A DNA stretch of 64,000 nt from Planctomycetota bacterium (GTDB lineage Bacteria > Planctomycetota > UBA1135 > JADKAF01): assembly GCA_016719295.1 (NCBI GenBank), contig JADKAF010000001.1, positions 4,774,001 to 4,838,000 of the forward strand, in the 5' to 3' direction. The translations under genes and the position numbers were made by a program. The first letter of the stretch is position 1; each line of letters begins with the position of its first letter. The notes below the pieces were generated by a model. It did no database searches and had not been told where the DNA came from. It saw only the letters and a program-made list of their open reading frames with translations. Positions 44,880 through 54,286 of this stretch are shown here, in pieces.

Positions 44880-47561
44880 TCAACGATACCGGACCTCCAG
44901 CGCGTTGCTCGCGACCCAGAAGCTGGGCACGCCGACATCGACGATCAGCAGCTGCTCGAAGAGTGTCACCCCCACGTAGCTTGGATCGACCACGTGCGGG
45001 ATGCGGAACGAGCCCGCGCCGGCGACGCCGCTCGGGCCGTGGTTCACGAAGGGCCCGAAGAGCCCGAGCGTGTTGCCGACGTAGTAGGTCAGCCCCGGTG
45101 CGGGGAAGTTCGCGAGCGCGGTCTCGCTCGTGCCGACGGCGAGGAAGCTCGCGCTGCCGCCCGCGGCGCCGACCAAGCGCAGCTCGGCGGAGGATCCCAA
45201 GCGCACGGGCCCGACGATGCTGAGCACGGGATGCGCGCCACCCGTACCGGCGCTGCTCGCACCGAAGGTGCGGACCCCACCGCGGCTCGCGCCATGGAAG
45301 CGCGTGCTTCGCACATAGGCCGCGCCGAGCTGATCGGCGTCGCCGTCGTTGTCGGCATCGACGGTGTTCCCGAGCGGGAAGAGCTGCGTCGCTTCCAAGG
45401 TGTAGCCGCTGGCCCCGAAGGGCGTGCCAGGGATACGTCGCAAGAGGTCGAAGCCAGCCGAGCTCGCCATCATCGCCAGATCGATCCACGCATCGCCGTC
45501 GAGGTCGATCGCGCGATAGCTGAAGCCACCGGTGAGGGCGTAGAGCAAGGAGCCGGGGAGCGCGTTGAACCAGGTCGTCGTGAAGCTCACCGCGCCCAGC
45601 GTGCTCTGGTTCAGATGGAAGACGTTGCCGGTGAGAACGAAGTCGATGTCGCCATCGCCATCGAAGTCCGCTGCATGCGGGATGAGCGTGGGCTGCGACG
45701 TGAACCCGAGCGTCGCGAGCCCCTGCTCAGCGCCGAACGCGCCGCCGCCGAGGCCCAGGCGTACGCTGATATGCGTATCGTAGGAGCGCGGCAGGACGCC
45801 GGGCTCGACGCGCACGAGCACGAGGTCGAGCAGCGCATCGGGGTCGACGCGCCCGATCCACGCGACGCGCCGATCGCTGTACTGGTGCAGGAGCTGGAAG
45901 CTCGGCGTCGTCCCCGCGACCTGGCGCCAGAGCTTCGCTCCCGTTCCGTTGGGATTGAGGAGCCCGCTCGCCGGCAGGGTCACCAGATCGAGCAGGCCAT
46001 CGCCGTCGAGATCCGCGACGTGGCTGTCGCGCGCTTCGAAGCTGCCGTACGAGAGATCGACGCCGACGGGAGCGGCATCGCCCTCGACGTGGAAGGTGCC
46101 GCCGTGATTGCGGAGGAAGCGCCACGTCGCGGCGCGCCCCGGGATGATTCCGCGCACGACGAGATCGGCATCGCCATCGGCATCGAAGTCGCCGGGGAAG
46201 CCAGGGCCGCTCAGCGTCTCGCCGGGCGCAGCGCCGAGCACGAGCGGGGTCGCACTCTGGAAGCCGGCATCGAGATCGTTCCGCTGATAGCCGTTCGCTC
46301 CGAGTCCGACGAAGAGGTCGAGATCGCCATCGCCTTCGGCGTCGGCGACATCGCGTTCACTCGGGTTCGCGAACAGGAGCTGCGGGAACGGCGTCGTGCG
46401 CAACGAGCCGCGTGCGTAGTAGACCGCGCGTCCGGCCACGAGATCGAGATCGCCGTCGGCATCGAGATCGCCGATGCCCGCGAGTGTGCTCGCGCCCGCG
46501 GAGAGGAGCTGCTGCAGCGCGCCGAAGTTGCCCTGCCCGTCGCCGAAGGCGAACGAGAAGAAGCCGAGACCGGCGTTCACGGGGAAGTTCGTGGGACCGC
46601 TGCTGAAGAAGCTACCGGCGTAGCCGACGAGGTCGAGAGCGCCATCGCCATCGAGATCGACGAGCTCCGTCGCCGGCGGACCGCTCTGGATCGGGCCGAG
46701 GGACCAGAAGTTGGCGCCCGTGCGGTAGAGCACGCGATAACGCGCGAGCGTCGTCGATTGCCGCTTCTCGAGGGCGATCAGATCCAGATCGCCATCGCCA
46801 TCGATGTCGCCGGCTTCGATCGAGCTCTGCTCGTAGCCCTGCACGAGCTCATGCCAGAAGATCCCGTAGGGCTGGATCGTGCCGCCCACCCAGCCGTAGA
46901 GATAGGCCTCGCGGTAGCCCACGATGACGAAGTCGTCCTGCGCGTCACCGGTCAGCTCGGCGCGCTCCAGCCGATGGGGATTCCAGAGCGTCGTGCCAAA
47001 CGCGTGGCGCGTGATGGTCTGGTTCGATCGAAGCGCGACGAGGTGGGTGAAGCTGAGGCCGACCACTTCGTCCGCACCATCGCCATCGAGATCGAGCAGC
47101 AAGGCGTCGTAGACGTAGGTCCCTTCGGAATGAACGACGCGCGTCGGACCTTGGCCTAGGGGACCCGCGAGGAAGGTCCAGAGCTCGTGGCCGGTAGCGA
47201 CCGCGAAGTCCGCTCGGCCGTCGCCGTTCGCGTCGCCGATGGCGACTTGCGGCCAGAGATCGCGGCTCGCTTGCGCGCCGGCGCCATACGTCGCGCTCCA
47301 GAACGGACTGAGCCTGCCGCTGCCGTCGTTCGCGTACAGCGCCACGCGCACGTGCGTCGCGAAGACGTCGGTGTCGACGCCGACCGCGTCGAGATCGCCG
47401 TCGCCGTCGAAGTCGAGCAGCTCGCGGAACCCGGGAGCTTCCGCTGCGATCTGGATCACCGGTGCATCGAAGAGCGCTCGGCTCTCCTGCGCACGCGAAG
47501 GCACGGCGGTGGCGATCGCGGTGCACGCGATGGCGAAGGCGAAGGGTGAGCTCGAGCTCAT
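44880..47561 (-). CDS. Secreted FG-GAP/VCBS repeat protein with calcium-binding loops
   Basis: This 893-residue protein has a signal peptide (FAFAIACTAIATAVPSRAQE). It contains about thirteen DxDxDG-type loops, such as DFDGDGDLDAVGV, DANGDGRADFAVA, DIDGDGDLDLIAL and DADNDGDADQLG. Each belongs to an FG-GAP blade, so one or two beta-propellers with bound Ca2+ are expected, as in integrin-like surface proteins. The final 115 residues (HPVLSIVGPVRLGSSAEL ... ASNALEVRYR) match the C-terminal domain shared with four other proteins here. The ATG at 47561 has GAGGAG upstream. Role inferred: cell-surface binding. The hairpin at 47617 ends the upstream membrane-protein transcript, so this gene likely has its own promoter. 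Confidence 0.88.
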   Translation of the reverse strand: MSSSSPFAFAIACTAIATAVPSRAQESRALFDAPVIQIAAEAPGFRELLDFDGDGDLDAVGVDTDVFATHVRVALYANDGSGRLSPFWSATYGAGAQASRDLWPQVAIGDANGDGRADFAVATGHELWTFLAGPLGQGPTRVVHSEGTYVYDALLLDLDGDGADEVVGLSFTHLVALRSNQTITRHAFGTTLWNPHRLERAELTGDAQDDFVIVGYREAYLYGWVGGTIQPYGIFWHELVQGYEQSSIEAGDIDGDGDLDLIALEKRQSTTLARYRVLYRTGANFWSLGPIQSGPPATELVDLDGDGALDLVGYAGSFFSSGPTNFPVNAGLGFFSFAFGDGQGNFGALQQLLSAGASTLAGIGDLDADGDLDLVAGRAVYYARGSLRTTPFPQLLFANPSERDVADAEGDGDLDLFVGLGANGYQRNDLDAGFQSATPLVLGAAPGETLSGPGFPGDFDADGDADLVVRGIIPGRAATWRFLRNHGGTFHVEGDAAPVGVDLSYGSFEARDSHVADLDGDGLLDLVTLPASGLLNPNGTGAKLWRQVAGTTPSFQLLHQYSDRRVAWIGRVDPDALLDLVLVRVEPGVLPRSYDTHISVRLGLGGGAFGAEQGLATLGFTSQPTLIPHAADFDGDGDIDFVLTGNVFHLNQSTLGAVSFTTTWFNALPGSLLYALTGGFSYRAIDLDGDAWIDLAMMASSAGFDLLRRIPGTPFGASGYTLEATQLFPLGNTVDADNDGDADQLGAAYVRSTRFHGASRGGVRTFGASSAGTGGAHPVLSIVGPVRLGSSAELRLVGAAGGSASFLAVGTSETALANFPAPGLTYYVGNTLGLFGPFVNHGPSGVAGAGSFRIPHVVDPSYVGVTLFEQLLIVDVGVPSFWVASNALEVRYR

Positions 47562-47616
47562 GGCCGGCTCCTCGTTCCGGTGGCCGAGAGCCAACAGTAG
47601 CGAGCGAGGCCGGATC

Positions 47617-47643
47617 GCCCAAGGCACTGGAACGGCCTTGGGC
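47617..47643 (-). terminator. Hairpin terminator after the membrane protein gene
   Basis: GCCCAAGGC (47617-47625) pairs with GCCTTGGGC (47635-47643) around a 9-base loop, 14 bases past the stop at 47658 on the minus strand. There is no T-run, so the call rests on the stem and position. Confidence 0.55.
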
Positions 47644-47657
47644 TCGTTCGCAGTGGT

Positions 47658-48332
47658 TCAGTTCCAGCGCGTGTTCCGCCCGACGGTGAGCAGCAGGCCG
47701 ATCCAAACGGCGTAGAACGCGCCTAAGGCCAGCGCGGGTCCGGCGGCGACCAGCGCGGCGGTGCCCACGTAGCCGAGCGACGCGAGCACGGTGCTCCCCA
47801 CGATCAAGCCCGTCACGAAGGCCATCAGCTTCAGCAGCGAGCGCCCGCTGGAGGAGCTCAGCGTGAAGTTCTTGCGCAGCGTGCCGACGAGATAGAGCAG
47901 GGCGATGCCGTCGACGAGCCAGCCGCCGACCAGGAGCCAACGCGCGAAGGCGGGAGCCGCAGAGCTCTCGACCGGGGCCGGAGCCGTGGGAGCCGTCGGA
48001 GCCGCGAGGTGCTCCGCGGCGATGCCGATCGCGAAGAGGAAGAGCCAGCAGCACCCGCAGACCAGCGCGATGCCGACCAGCTTGCCGCGGCCGAGCGCGT
48101 AGCCCCACGGCAGCAGATAGCCGCCGACGTAGTTCTTCCAGGTGAGCGCCTCGCTCCGCACCGATGAGAGCGTCAGCGCGCCGAGCGCGGGCAGCGCGAT
48201 GGCGAGCGCCAGCGCGGCGAGCAACGCTCCGGAGAACCCGAGCTCCCGCGCGAGGAAGTGACCCGCGATCACCGGCAGCGCGAGCTGCAAGCCGCGGAAC
48301 GAGTACGAGATGAGGAGGCGGGAGAACGGCAT
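47658..48332 (-). CDS. Polytopic membrane protein, unknown function
   Basis: This 224-residue protein has about six hydrophobic segments (for example LGFSGALLAALALAIALPAL and IALVCGCCWLFLFAIGIAA) and a short Ala/Pro-rich linker in the middle (AAPTAPTAPAPVESSAAP). No signature is recognised. The ATG at 48332 is 14 bases after the stop of the upstream gene, so the two form an operon and may act as a membrane complex. A hairpin follows. No function inferred. Confidence 0.72.
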   Translation of the reverse strand: MPFSRLLISYSFRGLQLALPVIAGHFLARELGFSGALLAALALAIALPALGALTLSSVRSEALTWKNYVGGYLLPWGYALGRGKLVGIALVCGCCWLFLFAIGIAAEHLAAPTAPTAPAPVESSAAPAFARWLLVGGWLVDGIALLYLVGTLRKNFTLSSSSGRSLLKLMAFVTGLIVGSTVLASLGYVGTAALVAAGPALALGAFYAVWIGLLLTVGRNTRWN

Positions 48333-48346
48333 GGCAAGGTCTTCGC

Positions 48347-49414
48347 TCAGACAGGCAAGGCGCGCAAGGCGCGCTCGCGATGCTCGGCTTCGGCGATCAC
48401 CTCGAGGGCTTGGCGCAGCTTCTTCCACGCCATGCCGCCGTCGAGCTCGGGAAAACGCGCGGCGGCTTCGCGCGTGCGCGCGATCTCCTCCTCGTAGAAG
48501 GCATCGAGGGTGCGCGAGCGTTCGCCCTTCGACTGCACGAGATCCTCGGCGAGGAGTTCGAGCGAGCGCAGGACGGCGGCGCCGACGGGCGGCAGCTCGC
48601 CGGGGCATTCGCGCAGGAAGTCGAGCGCTCCTCCGCGCAGGCTCGCGTATTGGCCGCGCAGCGTCTCTTCGAGTCCCGGCTGCAGATCGGCGCGCTTCGC
48701 GAGGTGTTCGACGAGCAGATGGCGGGAGGCCTTGTCGCGCTCGTGGAAGAGCGCCATGCAGACATGCCAGACCGGCGTCGTCGCGCCGTGCTCGAGGTAG
48801 CTCCGCGTCTTCTCCAGGGGTGACTGCGCATGCTCGAGCGCGCGCTCGCGGGCTTCGGCTTGCTCGGCTTCGATGCGCGCCGTCGTCCGCCGCCAGCGCG
48901 CGCGCTGGAAGCGCGTGCCGACCCAGCCCGCGAGCACGAAGCCGGGGAACGCGAGGATCGCGAGGGCGAGGTTCGCCTCGGCCATCCAGGCGGGCTGCGG
49001 CTCCTCAGAGTGCGCCAGGGCCACGAGCACGGCCTGGCCGAGGAGCGGCGCCAGCAAGCCGGCGCCGATCAGCAGCGGCCGGAGGCCTTCCCTGCCCGCA
49101 TGCTCGGCCCAGTCGAGGAACGCGGCGAACGCTCCGCCTCCGAAGCCGATGCCGATGGCGGTGGCGAAGAGCGCGCGCAGCGCGGCCTCTTCCGCCAGGG
49201 GCTCCAAGCTCCCGCGACCGCACGCGCACCACGTCGCCACGACCTGCGCCAGGCCTGCTGCGCCGAGGAGGAAGAGCGGGATGATCAGGCCCATCGCGCG
49301 CTCACCCTGAGGGGGGCGCCGGGCATAGAAGGCGCAGACGGCGACCGAGAGCAGGGTCGCGGCGGCGCTGCCCAGCGAGAGCAGCGCGATGGCGAAGCGG
49401 AGGAGCAGATCCAT
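48347..49414 (-). CDS. Membrane protein with long C-terminal helical domain, unknown function
   Basis: This 355-residue protein has about five hydrophobic segments in the first 170 residues (LLLRFAIALLSLGSAAATLL; MGLIIPLFLLGAAGLAQVVA). A charged, helical cytoplasmic region of about 180 residues then starts at RTTARIEAEQAEARERALEH. This could be a coiled-coil or HEAT-like scaffold. No catalytic motif is visible. The ATG at 49414 starts a normal membrane leader, and the longer open frame is rejected. It leads an operon with the smaller membrane protein and is 87 bases from a paired family B repeat. Confidence 0.72.
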   Translation of the reverse strand: MDLLLRFAIALLSLGSAAATLLSVAVCAFYARRPPQGERAMGLIIPLFLLGAAGLAQVVATWCACGRGSLEPLAEEAALRALFATAIGIGFGGGAFAAFLDWAEHAGREGLRPLLIGAGLLAPLLGQAVLVALAHSEEPQPAWMAEANLALAILAFPGFVLAGWVGTRFQRARWRRTTARIEAEQAEARERALEHAQSPLEKTRSYLEHGATTPVWHVCMALFHERDKASRHLLVEHLAKRADLQPGLEETLRGQYASLRGGALDFLRECPGELPPVGAAVLRSLELLAEDLVQSKGERSRTLDAFYEEEIARTREAAARFPELDGGMAWKKLRQALEVIAEAEHRERALRALPV

Positions 49415-49500
49415 GACGAGCGGCGTTCCGGGGGGAGAGACCGCGGCATGCGGCCTCGTTCCCTTCCATGTCGCACCCCCCCTCCCTCGCAACCACCCGT

Positions 49501-49581
49501 CCGTCGATCAAATCGGGGTCAGACCCCTCGCTGATCGACGCCGTCGATCAGCGAGGGGTCTGACCCCGATTTGATCGACGG
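49501..49581. repeat. Family B paired palindrome (REPIN-like), copy 1
   Basis: An 81-bp perfect inverted repeat: 40-bp arms (49501-49540 and 49542-49581) with a one-base centre. Each arm holds an inner palindrome, GGGGTCAGACCCC, and ends in CGATCA-type flanks. It lies 48 bases past the stop of the gene at 49630 on the minus strand, and upstream of the gene at 48347. Perfect arms suggest recent insertion or selection on structure. Confidence 0.92.
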
Positions 49582-49629
49582 TCCGCCGCCTTCGCATCGG
49601 CCATAGGGCGCAGCTCGCCGCGCGGTGGC

Positions 49630-51891
49630 TCAGCGCACGCGCACCAGGAGCGCGCGCGTCGCCTGCAGCCCGAGCGCGTTCGCCGCAGCTACGAGGGGGA
49701 ACCACTGCACGTGGAAGTCGCCGCGGAACGCGGGATCATCGGGCAGCGGCAGCGCGATCGAGGCTCGGCCCTGCGCCACGCTCGCGCCGAGCGAGACGAG
49801 TACGAGGTTCGGATCGAGCAGATACGTGCAGCCCGGCGCGCCGAAGGGATCGAGCGCCAGCGCCCCGCCGAGTGCCGCGATCTGGAAGAAGGCCAGGTTC
49901 GCGTTGCTAGCGCCGCTGAGATGCACGGCGAAGCGCCCGTTGCCGGCGTAGGGCAGCTCGCTCGCGATCGAGGCCGCACCGCACGCGTTGCCGTAGGCCA
50001 CGCTCTGCGCGGCGGCGTCGTAGGTCACGAATCCGCCTTCGACGAGCTCGCTGCCCGAGGCGAGGAGCGTGTGCACCGCGCACGCGAAGCGGCGTTGCCA
50101 GCGATCGAAGCTGAGCGCCGAGGTGATTCCTTCGTCCGAGCTCGGGAGCACGCCGGTCTCGACCGGAGCGCAGCTCGCACCGAGGAGCGCGTAGCGGTTC
50201 GACGTGATGCGGGTCGGCACGGGGAAGCCGGCGCGCTGCGAGCGCGACCAGCTCGCGCACCAATGCGAGCCGGTGCGGCGATCGAAGGCCAGATCGCCGA
50301 CGACGAGCCACGTGCTCTCCGAGGTGTCGGTCGTGAGCGTGCGCGCGGGGGCTAGGCTCGGTGCGGGCTGCGCCGCGGGCCAGTCGATACGCTGCGCCCG
50401 CAGCTCGATGCCGTTGCTGCCGTCGGACCAGAAGTAGGTCATAGCGAAGACGCCGTCCGCACCGGCGACGCGCACGTCGAAGGCACCGCCGCCAGCCGGT
50501 CGCGGCACGAGCGTGGTCTCCGCGAGGCGCTGACCTTGCGTGTCGAAGAGCGCGCCGAGGAGGTTCGAGCCGTTCGAGACGGCGAAGCCTTCCTCGTAGG
50601 CGACCAGCCATCCCGAGCCGCCGCTGGCCCCGGTCTCGTTCACCGCGGCGTCGAAGCGCTGCACGCCGCCGGGGATCGCGGCCGTCGAGGCGATGGGCAC
50701 GGCGCTCGAGGCGAGCGTGCGGTTCCTCGCGTCGAGGCGGAGCGCCGCGAGATCGGTGGCGCCGTTGGCGCGGTCGGTGCCGTAGACGAGGAGTGCTTGG
50801 TCCGAGCTCCCGTCGGGCGAGCAGCCGCCGAGGCGCGGGGAGAACTTCTGCTCGTAGGGGCCGAAGTAGCTGCCGATGCCCCACGAGACACCGCCGTTCA
50901 GCGTCGTCGAGCCGAAGTCGTGGAACTCGAGTTGCACCGTGCGCTGCGTGGCACCCGAGCTCGTGCTCCAGCGTCGCTCCCACGCGGTGATCCAGCGGTT
51001 CACGCTCGGGACGGCGGCACCGCAGGCGGCGAGATCGTTGTAGGTCGTGTCGATGCGCGCCACGACCTGCACGGGGTTCGAGAAGTCGCTCTCGCAAGCG
51101 TACGCGAAGACATCGGTGTCGGAGGCGTAAGTCCAGCGATAGCTGAAGGTGACCAGCAGCGAACGACCGCTGCCGCGCGTGCTGGAGACGACATCGAGAT
51201 CGAAGAGGTCGCCATTCGGTTGCGCCACGATCCCGCCGCTGAGCACGGGATCGACCAGCAGCGGCAAGCGCGCATCGGCCACGTGCGCGGCGGCGAGCTC
51301 GAGCTCGAGCACCTCGCCGTCGAAGCGCGTGGTCATCGGCCAAGTGCAGCCGTTCGCATCGATGGCGAACGCGGCACCGTAGCGCACGCCGAGCTCGCCG
51401 TGTTCGTCCACGAACTCGAGCGCGCCATGCGCGGCCTCTCGTGGGGCAGCGTGAAGCGCGCTCGTGACGCGTCCACGCACGATGAGCGGCCCTGAGCGCT
51501 CCGGCAGCTCTTCGAAAAGGAAGCTCTGCTCCACGCTCGACGGCGCGAGCTCATAGATCTCGCGAAACGCGCCGCGCGCGAGCTCGACGCGCCACGCTTC
51601 GTGCGAGCGGACGACCTTCTCGTCGAGCCCGAGCTCGCGCTCCCCGACGCGGGCACCGAGCGTCTGCCAAGACCAGGGAGCGAGGGCGGCGAGGCGCGGA
51701 TGGAAGACCACGCGCTCCCCGACTTGGAGCTTGTAGCCGTCGCCTTGCGCCCAGAGCTCTCGCGCTTCGCCCTCCTCGTGGAGCGGAACGCGTAGCAGAT
51801 CGGGGGTGAGGCGGAAAGGGGCCGATTCCTGCCCATGCGCGCTGGGGAACGCCAGCGCGAGGCAGAGCAGCACATCGAAGCGAAGGAACAT
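49630..51891 (-). CDS. Secreted multidomain protein (propeller-like) with shared C-terminal domain
   Basis: This 753-residue protein has a signal peptide (VLLCLALAFPSAHGQES). Residues about 25-215 form an N-terminal domain (SSVEQSFLFEELPERSGPLI; ELELAAAHVADARLPLLVDP) that also occurs in the protein at 58398. Residues about 215-630 hold repeated beta-units with aromatic and Asp residues (TFSYRWTYASDTDVFAYA; WITAWERRWSTSSG), probably a propeller. The last 115 (NACGAASIASELPYAGNGRF ... RALLVRVR) are the domain shared by five proteins here. It is presumably outer-surface or secreted; no enzyme signature. The ATG at 51891 starts the signal peptide and shares a 247-base divergent spacer with the collagen-like gene. 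Confidence 0.82.
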   Translation of the reverse strand: MFLRFDVLLCLALAFPSAHGQESAPFRLTPDLLRVPLHEEGEARELWAQGDGYKLQVGERVVFHPRLAALAPWSWQTLGARVGERELGLDEKVVRSHEAWRVELARGAFREIYELAPSSVEQSFLFEELPERSGPLIVRGRVTSALHAAPREAAHGALEFVDEHGELGVRYGAAFAIDANGCTWPMTTRFDGEVLELELAAAHVADARLPLLVDPVLSGGIVAQPNGDLFDLDVVSSTRGSGRSLLVTFSYRWTYASDTDVFAYACESDFSNPVQVVARIDTTYNDLAACGAAVPSVNRWITAWERRWSTSSGATQRTVQLEFHDFGSTTLNGGVSWGIGSYFGPYEQKFSPRLGGCSPDGSSDQALLVYGTDRANGATDLAALRLDARNRTLASSAVPIASTAAIPGGVQRFDAAVNETGASGGSGWLVAYEEGFAVSNGSNLLGALFDTQGQRLAETTLVPRPAGGGAFDVRVAGADGVFAMTYFWSDGSNGIELRAQRIDWPAAQPAPSLAPARTLTTDTSESTWLVVGDLAFDRRTGSHWCASWSRSQRAGFPVPTRITSNRYALLGASCAPVETGVLPSSDEGITSALSFDRWQRRFACAVHTLLASGSELVEGGFVTYDAAAQSVAYGNACGAASIASELPYAGNGRFAVHLSGASNANLAFFQIAALGGALALDPFGAPGCTYLLDPNLVLVSLGASVAQGRASIALPLPDDPAFRGDFHVQWFPLVAAANALGLQATRALLVRVR

Positions 51892-52138
51892 GGCGAGGTT
51901 CTCCTAGGGAGCACTGCGCGTCCCAACCGCGGTTCTTCGCTCGCGTACCGCGGCTTCGATCGAATCGAGACCAGGCATCCAATCCATTTCGGGAAACCCT
52001 GTCGTCGGCGTGCGGCGGAGGACGGATGGGCCCGCGGAGATGCTCCCGAGCGTCCGCCATGACCTCGGGCGCTTCGTCGTGCGGATCACGGCTCGCACGT
52101 CTCGTTCCTCCGATCTCTCTTCGAAAGGCAGGATCCCC

Positions 52139-53551
52139 ATGCGCCTCCTCCGCCTCGCGCTCTCCCTAGCGCTCCTCGCCGCGCCGTGCGCGGCTCAATC
52201 CTCCGTCTTCGTGCCGCTCGGCGGTCTCATCGATCCTGCCCGCGGCAGAGCGTTCTCGGGTACCTTTCTGAGCTGGCAGATCGTGGATGCCAACGGTGCG
52301 CCCGTTTTCCCCCAAGGTGCACCACAAGCGTTCCTACCCGTGGTCAAGATCTCGAAAGGCACGGGCCTCCTCTTCCTCCAGAACGTGCCCCAAGGCGTCT
52401 TCCAAGCGAGCGGTCTTCGTCTGCGCCTCACGACCTCGACTGGAGTCACGTTGACACCCGAGTTCAGCCTCGCGGCTTACTCTGCCGGTGGCACGGCAGG
52501 GCCGGCCGGTCCGCCAGGCCCTACTGGTCCCGCTGGTCCGCAAGGACCCCAAGGCCCCACGGGTCCGATCGGCAATACCGGACCGCAGGGCGCCACAGGT
52601 CCTGCAGGCCCCGCAGGCCCCATCGGCCTCACGGGTCCTGCGGGTCCTGCCGGGCCTGCCGGGCCGCAAGGTCCGACGGGACCGACGGGTCCGCAGGGAC
52701 CGGCAGGTCCGACCTTCAACGGCGGCGCGATCGCGAATCCGCTGACGGTGAATGCCACGGGAGTCTCGATCCTCACCTCCGGATCGATCGGCGTGAACCG
52801 ACCCACGCCCAACGCGAGTGTGGACGTGAACGGCAACCTCCGCACCGCCTATGGCAGCGGCGGTAATCACGTACACATACGCGCCAACAACGATGACGCG
52901 TTCCTCGAGCATATCAATGGGGGCGAGCCCTCGGCCGCGCTGTACTTCAACGGGACGACCGGGCAGACGCAGGCCCAGATCGTCATGATGACCCGTCAAG
53001 CCGGGACGCCAGCCATGCTCGGTCGCCTACAGATCGAGCCGGATGGGGCGGTGCGCGAGTTCGGCAACCTCGCGAAGGGCGGTGGATCGTTCCAGATCGA
53101 CCATCCCCTCGATCCGGCGAACAAGTATCTCTACCACAGCTTCGTGGAGAGTCCCGACATGATGAATGTCTACAACGGCAACGTGATCACGGATGGAGCT
53201 GGCTTCGCCGAGGTTGTGCTACCCGAGTACTTCGAGACGCTGAACCGGGATTTCCGCTACCAGCTCACGGTGATCGGGCAGTTCGCCCACGCCATCGTCG
53301 CCGAGAAGGTCCATGGCAATCGCTTCGCGATCCTCTCGGACAAGCCTTACGTCGAAGTGAGTTGGCAGGTCACGGGGATCCGTCAGGACCCGTTCGCCGA
53401 ACACAATCGCATCCCGACCGAAGTGGACAAGGCTCCGGAGCATCGCGGCAAGTACCTCCACCCCGCAGCCTATGGGCTTTCGGAAGCGTACTTCATCGGT
53501 CCGGTCGTACCGAGGTCTTCCACGGCGCCGGAGTTGGTCTCGAGCCGCTGA
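52139..53551 (+). CDS. Secreted collagen-like (Gly-X-Y) protein
   Basis: This 470-residue protein has a signal peptide (LLRLALSLALLAAPCAAQSS) and an N-terminal domain of about 100 residues. Then comes a run of about 24 Gly-X-Y triplets (residues about 118-192, GPAGPPGPTGPAGPQGPQGP style) able to form a collagen triple helix. The C-terminal 270 residues include NPLTVNATGVSILTSGSIGV (typical of phage-tail-fibre-like trimeric regions) and a conserved-looking end (YLYHSFVESPDMMNVYNGNV; DFRYQLTVIGQFAHAIVAEK). Phage tail fibre was considered, but the signal peptide and lack of phage genes argue against it. A trimeric surface stalk is the inference. The Shine-Dalgarno-like AGGCAGGA lies 6 bases upstream of the ATG at 52139. 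Confidence 0.87.
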   Translation: MRLLRLALSLALLAAPCAAQSSVFVPLGGLIDPARGRAFSGTFLSWQIVDANGAPVFPQGAPQAFLPVVKISKGTGLLFLQNVPQGVFQASGLRLRLTTSTGVTLTPEFSLAAYSAGGTAGPAGPPGPTGPAGPQGPQGPTGPIGNTGPQGATGPAGPAGPIGLTGPAGPAGPAGPQGPTGPTGPQGPAGPTFNGGAIANPLTVNATGVSILTSGSIGVNRPTPNASVDVNGNLRTAYGSGGNHVHIRANNDDAFLEHINGGEPSAALYFNGTTGQTQAQIVMMTRQAGTPAMLGRLQIEPDGAVREFGNLAKGGGSFQIDHPLDPANKYLYHSFVESPDMMNVYNGNVITDGAGFAEVVLPEYFETLNRDFRYQLTVIGQFAHAIVAEKVHGNRFAILSDKPYVEVSWQVTGIRQDPFAEHNRIPTEVDKAPEHRGKYLHPAAYGLSEAYFIGPVVPRSSTAPELVSSR

Positions 53552-53620
53552 AGGCGATGACCTCGCGGAGAGAGTCGCCCAGGTCCAGGCGGGCGAAAGC
53601 CGTGAGACGAGGCCTGTACT

Positions 53621-54226
53621 TCAGGTCCGATCCAGGAAACGGCGCAGCCAAGTCCGAGCGAAGAGGAGATCGCGGTCGACCGTGCGGGTGGTGATCTCCA
53701 GCACCGCCGCGATCTCCTCGATCGGCAGGCCGGCGAAGAAGCGCAGCATGACGATGCGAGCGGGGCGCTCGTACTGTGCACTGAGCGCGTCGAGGGCCTC
53801 GTCGAGGGCGAGAAGGTCGACGTCGAGACCCTCTTCTCCCGCGATCAGATCGGTCGACAACGCCTCTGGTCGCTCCGCGCCTCCACGCTTCAGGCTGCGC
53901 TTCCTGCGCGCCTGGTCGACGAGGATGTTGCGCATCGAACGGGCGGCGGCGCCGAAGAAATGCGCTCGGCTCTCCCAGGCGGGAGCACCAGCTTCGCTGA
54001 GGCGCATCCAGGCCTCGTGGACCAGGGCCGTCGCTTGCAGGGTCTGACCCGGTTGCAGCCCGCGCAGGCGGGAGGCCGCGAGCTGCTTCAGGTCGCAGTA
54101 CACCAGGTCCCAGAGGACCTCATCGGCGCCCGGCTCGCCTCTGGCGGCGCGCTCGAGGGCGAGCGTGATCGGTCGAACGTCCACAGTGGGGGGCGACACT
54201 AGCAGACCGCGCCCGCCGGCTTCCAT
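53621..54226 (-). CDS. ECF-type sigma factor, kinase-linked
   Basis: This 201-residue factor carries region 2 in VYCDLKQLAASRLRGL and TALVHEAWMRLSEAG and region 4 in ARIVMLRFFAGLPIEEIAAV followed by ITTRTVDRDLLFARTWL. The pattern (HEAWxRL, FFAAAARSMRxILVDxAR) is that of the planctomycete/acidobacterial ECF group found next to Hanks kinases. I used the ATG at 54226; GTG at 54199 is an alternative. The kinase gene lies directly upstream on the same strand with a 60-base gap, so both are probably co-transcribed. The sigma factor comes second, which differs from the divergent pair at 26 kb. Confidence 0.88.
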   Translation of the reverse strand: MEAGGRGLLVSPPTVDVRPITLALERAARGEPGADEVLWDLVYCDLKQLAASRLRGLQPGQTLQATALVHEAWMRLSEAGAPAWESRAHFFGAAARSMRNILVDQARRKRSLKRGGAERPEALSTDLIAGEEGLDVDLLALDEALDALSAQYERPARIVMLRFFAGLPIEEIAAVLEITTRTVDRDLLFARTWLRRFLDRT

Positions 54227-54286
54227 ACCCTCGCTTCCGGGCTCGGCCCAGGGCGTAGGAAGTCGGATCGGGAACGTCCCTGTCGC

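Noticed and set aside
52496..52720. Short-period repeat read as a DNA microsatellite
   Set aside because: The 9-base periodicity comes from Gly-X-Y codons in a good reading frame with a signal peptide; it is protein-driven.
52139..53551. Phage tail fibre gene
   Set aside because: There are no phage structural, integrase or lysis genes nearby, and the protein has a signal peptide.
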